Shown piece by piece: positions 1-4,740 of a DNA stretch of 6,218 nucleotides (its first letter is position 1; each line of letters begins with the position of its first letter). Below the pieces are notes generated by a model, which was not told the DNA's origin, made no database searches, and was given only the letters and a program-made list of their open reading frames with translations. The position numbers were made by a program, and so were the translations under genes. This DNA is from an uncultured Akkermansia sp. (GTDB lineage Bacteria > Verrucomicrobiota > Verrucomicrobiia > Verrucomicrobiales > Akkermansiaceae). The stretch covers positions 1 through 6,218 of the forward strand of contig CANPXA010000108.1 of NCBI GenBank assembly GCA_947585525.1. Direction: 5' to 3'.

Positions 1-20
1 ATCTCCTTCGAAAAGAGAAA

Positions 21-74
21 ACCCCCGGGCGGCAAGGCAAGCCTTGCCGCCTATTTACGATTTTCGATTTACAA
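21..74 (+). repeat. Head of composite repeat: GC hairpin plus degenerate heptads
   Basis: A perfect 11-bp inverted repeat, GGCGGCAAGGC (28-38) and GCCTTGCCGCC (41-51), is separated by AA. It runs into CTATTTACGA (51-60). Two decayed heptads follow, TTTTCGA (61-67) and TTTACAA (68-74), compared with the TTTACGA/ATTACGA units elsewhere. The same order of GC hairpin, GCCGCC, TATTTACGA is found at 6071-6096, and the bases before the hairpin also match (AAAACCCCCGGGCGGC here, AAAAACCCTGGGCGGC at 6061). This is the 5' module of the repeat family described in the other repeat entries. Its function is unknown. The hairpin has no T-run, so it is not a classic intrinsic terminator. Confidence 0.75.
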
Positions 75-152
75 AGCCCACGAGGGCTCGGAGTGGGATT
101 GGACAAAATGCGTGAGCATTTTGCCCGCAGGGCGCTGAGGCAGTGTGGTGCC
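75..152. other. Run of four short hairpins, possible structured element
   Basis: Four inverted repeats follow one another: AGCCC/GGGCT (75-79/84-88, loop ACGA), CAAAATGC/GCATTTTG (104-111/116-123, loop GTGA), GCCC/GGGC (123-126/130-133, loop GCA) and GGCA/TGCC (139-142/149-152). The second is the strongest, with 8 perfect pairs. The run is bracketed by heptad-like units, TTTACGA at 54-60 and again at 163-169, so it looks like a module sitting inside a heptad array. It has no ORF and no tRNA-like T-loop. It could be a small structured RNA, a mobile-element end or a recombination site. No known family is recognised. Confidence 0.4.
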
Positions 153-162
153 GAAGCGTCAA

Positions 163-272
163 TTTACGATTTGGGGAATTCCGCGCCGAGGGCGCAATTT
201 AGCGGAGCGAAAGCGCAGCGGAATTTTTGAAACGATGCGGGTTGTTGGTCCGAAAGCGGCCGGAGTTTCGCC
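163..272 (+). repeat. Interspersed palindromic element, long copy A
   Basis: One heptad (TTTACGA, 163-169) leads into the palindromic core. The outer arms are AATTCCGC (177-184) and GCGGAATT (218-225). The inner hairpin is GCGCC (183-187), loop GAG, GGCGC (191-195). A purine-rich GCGGAGC..GCGCAGCGG segment around GAAA follows. The right arm continues into a five-base T-run. Homology with the copy at 4626-4740 goes on past the core through GAAAC, GTTGGT and CGAAAGCGG to about TCGCC (268-272), so the repeated unit is about 110 bp and not just a REP-size hairpin. The T-run after the palindrome could let it act as a terminator; this is inference only. Confidence 0.8.
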
Positions 273-295
273 ATGCCGGCTGCACTGCTTTGCTT

Positions 296-314
296 CCATC
301 GTCCATCGTCCATG
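296..314. repeat. CCATCGT heptad tandem repeat
   Basis: CCATCGT occurs at 296-302 and 303-309, with a partial third unit at 310-313 that breaks down after CCAT. The inverse sequence TGGACGATG appears once at 4241-4249, beside another copy of the palindromic element. This is a second 7-bp repeat, distinct from ATTACGA. No coding or regulatory role is visible. Confidence 0.6.
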
Positions 315-320
315 TCTTGA

Positions 321-354
321 TTGACGATTTGGGAAATTCCGCGCCGTTGGCGCC
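321..354 (+). repeat. Truncated palindromic element, copy B
   Basis: A heptad-like TTGACGA (321-327) is followed by TTTGGGAAATTCCGCGCC. The inner hairpin is GCGCC (341-345), loop GTT, GGCGC (349-353). Homology stops right after this hairpin, so the second half of the core and the right arm are missing. The sequence then passes into a different tandem repeat. It looks like a decayed or broken copy only about 50 bp from copy A. Confidence 0.7.
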
Positions 355-355
355 T

Positions 356-387
356 GTTTTTATTCCGTGTTTTTATTCCGTGTTTTT
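356..387. repeat. 13-bp tandem repeat, about 2.5 units
   Basis: The unit GTTTTTATTCCGT occurs at 356-368 and 369-381, with a partial GTTTTT at 382-387. It starts two bases after the break point of truncated copy B. It may be a slippage product of the truncation or a local microsatellite. The rest of the gene-less stretch up to 444 is AT-rich, then G-rich (CCGCGCGGGGAGGGGG, 422-437). I see no gene and no convincing terminator for the ATPase gene in it. Confidence 0.7.
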
Positions 388-444
388 GTCATCATTCACC
401 ACAGTTTTTTCGAATATTTTTCCGCGCGGGGAGGGGGAATGATT

Positions 445-1764
445 TTACAAAAGTTTGTCAAGAACAGACGGCAGATCTTCCAGCATGTAAAGGGGGAGGC
501 TGAGGAGTCGGTCCCGGGCACCGAAATGAGCCAAAGAGGCGCGGACGGCAATTTGGGGGGCATACTTTTCGCAGTACAGGTTCAAACTTTTTGCCTGTGT
601 GTTGGTCGTAGCCTTCACTTCGATTGGGATGATCAAGTTATCGTACTGCAGGACAAAATCAACCTCTGCCATATTTCCGGGAATACTCCAGTAAGCGAGA
701 GAGGACCGCGGTTGAGAGGTTTGCAGCATCTGGCAAACGCATTGCTCCGTGAGAGCGCCCTTGAACTCCTTGTACTGCGAACGATCCGGTAGAAAGGTCT
801 CGGGGTTGGGGTTCACCATGGCGCTCATCAGACCGGTGTCGCTCAGGAAAAGTTTGAAGGCGTCGGCTAATTGATAGTGAGGAAGGGGAAACTCCGGTTT
901 GGATATGCGATGCACCCGATGGACCAAACCGCAAAGGTTGAGCCAATCAATGGCGGCTTCGTAATCACGACCACGCGCCCCTTCTTTGATATGGGAATAG
1001 GTAAACTTGGACGATTGACGCGCCAACTGCGCCGGGATGCACTGCCACACGTCACGAATACGTGTCACCTGCTGTTTGGTGGAGTATTTCGAAAAGTCGT
1101 AGGCATACGCATCAATGATATCATTCTGCAGTCGTCGTATGGTCTTTCCCGACCGCATCTGCGCGTAATTCTTGACAACCTCCGGCATACCTCCCACGGT
1201 GACATATTCCTCGAAGAGAGAACACAAGTTGTCGTGCATCAGACGGATCATTTCGGCATCAGCCTCGCACAGAATTTCATCGCTGATCTTTTCACCCAAA
1301 GCTCGGAGAAACTCATGAAAACTCATGGGGAACAGTCGGCGTATCTGCACGTGTCCCACCGGGTATGACATATGCTGCCGGTTGAGGGCGATGCCGAGTA
1401 AACTTCCGGCTGCCATCACATGATATTCCGGCGCCTGTTCGTGCAAAAATTTGAGGGAATTGAGAGCCCTTTCACTTTCTTGAATCTCATCCAGTATAAT
1501 CAAAGTCTCGCCCGGCACCACAGTTGCCCCGCTTTGCCGACTGATGGCCCTCATGAGACGTCCCACCTCATAATCTCCTTCAAACAAGGAGCAGGCGCTC
1601 GGTTTGTCCGTCAAATTCAGGTACGCCGTGTGCTTGTACTCCCTTTTTCCGAACTCCTGCATCACCCATGTCTTTCCCACCTGGCGCGCCCCCTCTAAAA
1701 CAAGGGGTTTTCTCATGGCGCTTGTTTTCCATTCCTTCAATTCCTGTAATATTGTCCGCTCCAT
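445..1764 (-). CDS. AAA-type ATPase with C-terminal DUF4143 nuclease-like domain
   Basis: A 439-residue, apparently complete member of the AAA_14/DUF4143 family of ATP-binding proteins. Family members of this kind are usually about 380-480 residues. The Walker A motif is GARQVGKT (25-32) and Walker B is LIILDE (88-93, with D92 and E93). AGSLLG (119-124) is the sensor-like segment, then YPVGHV and FPMSFHEFL (134-153), and GGMPE (191-195). The C-terminal part contains LSDTGL (307-312) and a PD-(D/E)XK-like set: E340 in LTEQ, D369 in EVDFV, and E382/K384 in IEVKA. These catalytic-type residues are all present. The start is the first ATG and has no SD site; a predicted promoter places transcription start on this ATG. 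The family is common in accessory regions of anaerobes, and its physiological role is not established. Possible roles are DNA or protein remodelling, mobile-element maintenance or toxin-like activity. The family call is firm and the function is open. It is a single-gene unit beside iterated repeats. Confidence 0.93.
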   Translation of the reverse strand: MERTILQELKEWKTSAMRKPLVLEGARQVGKTWVMQEFGKREYKHTAYLNLTDKPSACSLFEGDYEVGRLMRAISRQSGATVVPGETLIILDEIQESERALNSLKFLHEQAPEYHVMAAGSLLGIALNRQHMSYPVGHVQIRRLFPMSFHEFLRALGEKISDEILCEADAEMIRLMHDNLCSLFEEYVTVGGMPEVVKNYAQMRSGKTIRRLQNDIIDAYAYDFSKYSTKQQVTRIRDVWQCIPAQLARQSSKFTYSHIKEGARGRDYEAAIDWLNLCGLVHRVHRISKPEFPLPHYQLADAFKLFLSDTGLMSAMVNPNPETFLPDRSQYKEFKGALTEQCVCQMLQTSQPRSSLAYWSIPGNMAEVDFVLQYDNLIIPIEVKATTNTQAKSLNLYCEKYAPQIAVRASLAHFGARDRLLSLPLYMLEDLPSVLDKLL

Positions 1765-1770
1765 GAATGC

Positions 1771-1799
1771 TTTATAGCATAATTCCTATTCAAACTCAA
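1771..1799 (-). promoter_or_regulatory. Predicted sigma70-type promoter of the ATPase gene
   Basis: On the minus strand TTGAGT (1794-1799) and TATAAA (1771-1776) are separated by 17 bases, matching the consensus at 4/6 and 5/6 positions. A start 7 bases after the -10 box would fall on the A of the ATG at 1764, giving a leaderless transcript. A T-rich stretch just upstream of the -35 box (1801-1809) could help as an UP-like element. A small inverted repeat, ATGCT/AGCAT (1767-1771/1776-1780), overlaps the -10 region. Confidence 0.5.
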
Positions 1800-1803
1800 G
1801 AAA

Positions 1804-1889
1804 AAAATTGGCTAAAATTGGCACCACTTTCGGGACAAAATTGGCTAAAATTGGCACCACTTTCGGGACAAAATTGGCTGAAATTGGCA
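1804..1889. repeat. 33-bp direct repeat, 2.6 units, upstream of the ATPase gene
   Basis: Units begin at 1804, 1837 and 1870, with an exact period of 33 bp. The first two units are identical, and the third is a 20-bp partial with one change (TGAAATTGGC for TAAAATTGGC). Each unit contains AAATTGGC twice, 10 bp apart, then a CACCACTTTCGGGAC spacer. The array starts five bases upstream of the predicted -35 box of the ATPase gene. Such spacing would put paired half-sites about one helical turn apart and successive pairs about three turns apart. That suits an operator or iteron, but binding is inferred. Both strands stay open through it, producing spurious repetitive peptides. Confidence 0.85.
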
Positions 1890-1910
1890 GTAGGCAACCG
1901 CAGATCATTT

Positions 1911-1950
1911 GCCTATTTACGATTTGGAGGCTAGCGCGCCGGGGGCGCGG
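1911..1950 (+). repeat. Degenerate palindromic element, copy E
   Basis: GCCTATTTACGATTTGGA (1911-1928) matches the boundary and heptad of the other copies. A changed arm follows, then CGCGCC (1935-1940), loop GGG, GGCGCG (1944-1949). The rest of the core is absent. The stem is retained even though the flanks have diverged. It abuts the stop codon of the secreted protein gene (TGA at 1952-1954), so it sits exactly at that gene's 3' end. There is no T-run, so it is a poor intrinsic terminator by sequence. Confidence 0.65.
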
Positions 1951-1951
1951 G

Positions 1952-2758
1952 TCAGGCGCAGAGGAGGGAATCCAGGGCGGCGAGACGGTGAGAACCGTAG
2001 AAGTTGGACTCGTGCAGGAGGGCTCGCTGTCGCACGAGTTGTTCTTTAGTGGGAACGACAATTTCTCGATAGAGCGGGACACGGTCTTTTTCAAGGCGGG
2101 AGAGGATGCAACGCAAGCTCGCCGTCGGACGTAGTTTTGCCAGGAGAGGGAGGAGGGAGTCCGCTGCGGCTTCGGCGGTTTCGTGGTTTTTCACGTCCTT
2201 GTACACGTCGGTCATGCGTCCGTAAACCTCACGGAGCAGCGTCAGTTGTTGCCGCATCTCGTTCTCGTCCATGTCGATCTTCTCAGGGACGACCTCAAAA
2301 ACATCGCGAACCGGCAGCCACGCCGCAATGCGGGATGCTTCGGCGGCGCTGCATTTCATATCCTCCACAAAGAGACGCACCTGTAACTCGTCCACTCCGT
2401 AGAGCAGCAGAAGCCGCTTCATCTCCTCAAGGTGGGCGTACAGTCCCCTGCCCATCAGAGTTCCGGCAGTCTCTTTCTCCAGCAGATTCACAAAAGCCGG
2501 CGGGGCGCCGAGTTCCTTGGCACGTTTGAGGCAATGCTGCGAGTTTTCCGGGGAGAGCCGGTGTTTTTCTTCCTTGAGACGTATCATGCGCTCCAGCATC
2601 ACCCTCTTCACGGCATCGCTCTGCTCCACCTTGCGCTGCTCCGGCAGGGACATCCACTCCTCGACACCCGGTCGGTGCTGTTCCTCTGCCGCACCCTCAC
2701 CGTAGCTCACGGCAGCGGTCAGGGTCAATGCCAGCATTCCCATGAGCGCTCGCTTCAT
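1952..2758 (-). CDS. Secreted helical protein of unknown function
   Basis: A 268-residue protein with a clear Sec signal: MKR, then a hydrophobic stretch ALMGMLALTLTAAVSYG (about 4-20). Cleavage is likely around residues 20-24, and there is no lipobox. The mature part is rich in charged amphipathic helices and has few Cys. No enzymatic motif or known domain is recognised. The segment at about 185-211, with VKNHETAEAAADSL, resembles helical segments I recall from secreted proteins of Verrucomicrobiota; this is memory, not a search. Its ATG overlaps the tyrS stop codon (ATGA, 2755-2758) and has no SD site of its own, so translation is probably coupled to tyrS. No functional link with tRNA charging is evident, and co-transcription may be incidental. 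Likely periplasmic or envelope-associated. Confidence 0.85.
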   Translation of the reverse strand: MKRALMGMLALTLTAAVSYGEGAAEEQHRPGVEEWMSLPEQRKVEQSDAVKRVMLERMIRLKEEKHRLSPENSQHCLKRAKELGAPPAFVNLLEKETAGTLMGRGLYAHLEEMKRLLLLYGVDELQVRLFVEDMKCSAAEASRIAAWLPVRDVFEVVPEKIDMDENEMRQQLTLLREVYGRMTDVYKDVKNHETAEAAADSLLPLLAKLRPTASLRCILSRLEKDRVPLYREIVVPTKEQLVRQRALLHESNFYGSHRLAALDSLLCA

Positions 2759-3984
2759 TCAAACAAACCGAGGTAAAACTTTTTCTTTCCACGCCGAATG
2801 ATGAGCAACTCACCCTGCAAGGCCATGCTCCGCGCAAGCTCGACGGCAGGATTCTTCTGCACCTCACCGTTCAGACTGATGGCTCCGTTGCCGATGAACT
2901 CTCGCGCCTCCCGTTTGGAAGAGCAGATCCCTGCGTCCACCAGCGCATCCACCAAGGGCATCCCCTCTTTCATCTGCACCTGCGGAGTCCCGCGGAACGC
3001 GCTGCGGATGTCTCGAAGGTCGAGTCCGACGTACTCGCCGGCAAAAAGCTTGCGACTGATGTCCACGGCGTGCTCGTACTCCTCCCGACCGTGGAGGTCC
3101 GTGATGATCTCGCGGGCGAGAGCCTCCTGAGCGATTCTCTTCTCGGGATGTTCGGTATGCTCAGCCTCGATGGCTAAAATTTCATCCGGGGTGAGGAAGG
3201 TGAGCCGCTTGAGGTAGGTGATGACCTGCGAATCCTCGGAGTTGATGAGGAATTGGTAGAGCTCGTACGGGCTCGTGCGCTGTTTGTCCAGCCACAGGGC
3301 ATTTCCCTCACTCTTGCCGAACTTGTTGCCTTGGCTGTCCGTCACGAGCGGCATGGTGAGGCCGAACACCTCATCCCCCGTGGTCTTACGAATCAGCTCG
3401 ATGCCGGTGGTGATGTTGCCCCACTGGTCGCTGCCTGCCACTTGGAGATCCACGCCACGCGTCTCGTGCAGGTGTTTGAAGTCGATGGCCTGGATGAGCA
3501 TGTAGGAAAACTCGGCGTAGGAGATACCGGTCTCCATCTGGCGGCGCACGTGGTCCTTGCTGAGCATATAACCCACGTTGATGTATTTGCCGTAGTTGCG
3601 GAAGTAATCAATGACGTTGAGCTCCTTGATCCAATCGTAATTATTCACCACCTCAAAGCCAAACAGGTTCTCCACCTGCGCACGCAGACTCTCGTAGTTG
3701 CGCATCACCTCCTCCTTCTGCTGCAGCTCACGCTCCACGGTGCCACGGGGGTCACCGATGAGACCTGTGGCCAGTCCGACCAGCAGCAACGGATGATGCC
3801 CCGCCTTCTGCAGTCGCTTCGTGATCAAGAAGCTCGAATAATGCCCAAGATGCAGGCTTCCGGCCGTGGGATCGGTGCCGATGTAAAAGGTCATTCCGCC
3901 CGCATTTAGCTTCTCAATCAACTTCTCATCCGAAATCTGATTGATCAGCCCGCGCCATTGCAGTTCCTCGTAGAATGTCATCAT
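2755..3984 (-). CDS. tyrS: Tyrosine--tRNA ligase
   Basis: A 409-residue cytoplasmic class I aminoacyl-tRNA synthetase that charges tRNA-Tyr with tyrosine using ATP, normally as a homodimer. The length is normal for bacterial TyrRS. The Rossmann catalytic core shows Y34 and D38 (YIGTDPTA), the HIGH motif as HLGH (45-48), Y161/Q165/D168 in YMLIQAIDF, GSDQWGNI (184-191), and the KMSKS motif as KFGKS (221-225). A C-terminal S4 RNA-binding domain covers about 342-408 (DAGICSSKREAREFI). All the key residues expected of an active enzyme are visible. Two ATG codons are adjacent (3984 and 3981). The first was chosen, but the second is equally possible. There is no SD site. A strong promoter ends 9 bases before the ATG, which leaves no room for a T-box leader. 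It is the first gene of a two-gene operon with the secreted protein gene. Confidence 0.98.
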   Translation of the reverse strand: MMTFYEELQWRGLINQISDEKLIEKLNAGGMTFYIGTDPTAGSLHLGHYSSFLITKRLQKAGHHPLLLVGLATGLIGDPRGTVERELQQKEEVMRNYESLRAQVENLFGFEVVNNYDWIKELNVIDYFRNYGKYINVGYMLSKDHVRRQMETGISYAEFSYMLIQAIDFKHLHETRGVDLQVAGSDQWGNITTGIELIRKTTGDEVFGLTMPLVTDSQGNKFGKSEGNALWLDKQRTSPYELYQFLINSEDSQVITYLKRLTFLTPDEILAIEAEHTEHPEKRIAQEALAREIITDLHGREEYEHAVDISRKLFAGEYVGLDLRDIRSAFRGTPQVQMKEGMPLVDALVDAGICSSKREAREFIGNGAISLNGEVQKNPAVELARSMALQGELLIIRRGKKKFYLGLFE

Positions 3985-3993
3985 GTGCGTTGC

Positions 3994-4022
3994 ATTGTAC
4001 CACGGTTTCTCGTTTCTGGCAA
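3994..4022 (-). promoter_or_regulatory. Predicted promoter of tyrS
   Basis: On the minus strand TTGCCA (4017-4022) and TACAAT (3994-3999) are separated by 17 bases, each matching the consensus at 5/6 positions. A TG one base before the -10 box makes it an extended -10 promoter. The predicted start is near 3987, leaving a leader of about 3 nt before the ATG. Repeat DNA begins at 4028, five bases upstream of the -35 box. Confidence 0.7.
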
Positions 4023-4027
4023 GACGG

Positions 4028-4222
4028 GGCGCCGGAGGCGCCTGGCGGCGCCTATTTACGAATTACGAATTACGAATTACGAATTACGAATTACGAATTA
4101 CGAATTACGAATTACGAATTACGATTTGGAAAATTCCGCGCCGTGGGCGCAAACTAGCGGAGCGGAAGCGCAGCGGAATTTTCGGGAATGGGTGTAAAGG
4201 GTAGCTAGAAAGCGGCGAGGTT
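4028..4222 (+). repeat. Composite repeat, most complete copy C, with 10 heptads
   Basis: The order is as follows. A GC head carries GGCGCC three times (4028-4033, 4037-4042, 4047-4052). The boundary CTATTTACGA comes next, then one TTTACGA (4055-4061) and nine perfect ATTACGA units (4062-4124). TTTGG leads into the core. The outer arms are a perfect 10-bp inverted repeat, AAAATTCCGC (4130-4139) and GCGGAATTTT (4173-4182). The inner hairpin is GCGCC (4138-4142), loop GTG, GGCGC (4146-4150). A purine-rich GCGGAGC-GGAA-GCGCAGC segment follows. The tail diverges but regains similarity at GAAAGCGGCGAGGTT (4208-4222). The core lies between the 4259-4561 gene and tyrS and could terminate transcripts from either side, since both arms end in A/T runs; this is inference. 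Confidence 0.9.
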
Positions 4223-4258
4223 GAAGAGCCTGATGGATGGTGGACGATGTGCCATGTT

Positions 4259-4561
4259 TTAACGGAAAAATTCCACAACACATTGGCTTAGCAAAAAATA
4301 TACAAAAAAACATACAATACATAAAAGAAGAGAGAGGGCTTCTTTTATTTTTCTCAACATAAACAAAAAGGGCAAGAAAAAGATACTGACAACCAGACCT
4401 AAAAGAATAAGCATAACAAAAAATTTCGCAAAGGTATCATTGAACTCATTGCCGGTACCATCTAGGCTGAAGTGCCCATGACCGAGTATAATCACTATAG
4501 ACCACGAAACATAAGAAACAATTATAGGTAAAAAGATCAAAATATTTGCTTTTGATTTCAT
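4259..4561 (-). CDS. Small three-helix membrane protein, function unknown
   Basis: A 100-residue ORF with three strongly hydrophobic segments at about 7-26, 47-69 and 75-96. The positive charges are at the N-terminus (K2, K4) and in the RKIK loop (70-73). By the positive-inside rule this predicts a cytoplasmic N-terminus, an extracytoplasmic loop containing HGHFSLDGTGNEFND, and an outside C-terminus. No family is recognised. It could be an uncharacterised inner-membrane protein, an immunity-type protein or a holin-like protein, and none of these is shown by sequence. The region is clearly more AT-rich than the neighbouring genes, and it lies between two like-oriented repeat copies, which suggests acquisition. 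No SD site precedes the ATG, and I find no good promoter. The ordered hydrophobic pattern argues that it is a real gene. Confidence 0.6.
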   Translation of the reverse strand: MKSKANILIFLPIIVSYVSWSIVIILGHGHFSLDGTGNEFNDTFAKFFVMLILLGLVVSIFFLPFLFMLRKIKEALSLLLCIVCFFVYFLLSQCVVEFFR

Positions 4562-4625
4562 CTTTGTTGTTTTTTACGTTTTTAAGCCGCCCTTTTGTGT
4601 ACATCAGGTGCGAAGCTTTCTTTTA

Positions 4626-4740
4626 TTTACGAATTACGAATTGGAAAATTCCGCGCCGTTGGCGCAAACTAGCGGAGCGGAAGCGCAGCGGAATTTTGGA
4701 AACAGTGCGGGGGTGTTGGTTCGAAAGCGGCGGGAGTTAT
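4626..4740 (+). repeat. Interspersed palindromic element, copy D with 2 heptads
   Basis: TTTACGA (4626-4632) and ATTACGA (4633-4639) lead into a core nearly identical to copy C. The arms are AAAATTCCGC (4645-4654) and GCGGAATTTT (4688-4697), and the hairpin is GCGCC (4653-4657), loop GTT, GGCGC (4661-4665). The tail matches copy A through GTTGGT and CGAAAGCGGCGGGAGTT (4722-4738). The GC head is missing. The 3' end of the repeat includes the stop codon of the Sel1 gene (TTA at 4737-4739 on the plus strand), and some similarity to copy A (TTCGCCA) continues a few bases into the coding region. Confidence 0.85.

Noticed and set aside
227..442. 71-codon plus-strand frame in the gene-less first stretch
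   Set aside because: It starts inside repeat copy A and crosses copy B and the 13-bp tandem repeat. The peptide is repeat-derived.
871..1368. 165-codon open frame on the plus strand
   Set aside because: It is antisense to the DUF4143 ATPase, which carries all the expected motifs. It has no domain of its own.
1786..2134. Open frames on both strands through the 33-bp repeats, giving 11-residue peptide repeats
   Set aside because: A period of 33 is divisible by 3, so any stop-free frame stays open. Both frames run into the secreted protein gene out of frame and have no credible start signal.
3253..3909. 218-codon open frame on the plus strand
   Set aside because: It lies wholly antisense to tyrS, whose motifs are complete. 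The His/Val/Leu-rich translation shows no domain and reads as a codon-bias shadow.
3985..4030. Possible T-box riboswitch before tyrS
   Set aside because: The predicted promoter leaves a leader of only about 3 nt, and no T-box sequence or specifier stem is visible.
4055..4124. Possible CRISPR array
   Set aside because: The units are 7 bp, perfectly contiguous and without spacers, and there are no cas genes nearby.
3958..4204. Three overlapping short frames encoding LRITNYE-type repeats
   Set aside because: They are translations of the ATTACGA heptad array in all three frames. Such peptides are artefacts of the DNA repeat.
4718..4731. GGTTCGAAAGC resembling a tRNA T-loop in copy D
   Set aside because: No acceptor, D or anticodon arms can be placed around it, and copy A has GGTCCGAAAGC at the same place. 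It is part of the repeat tail.
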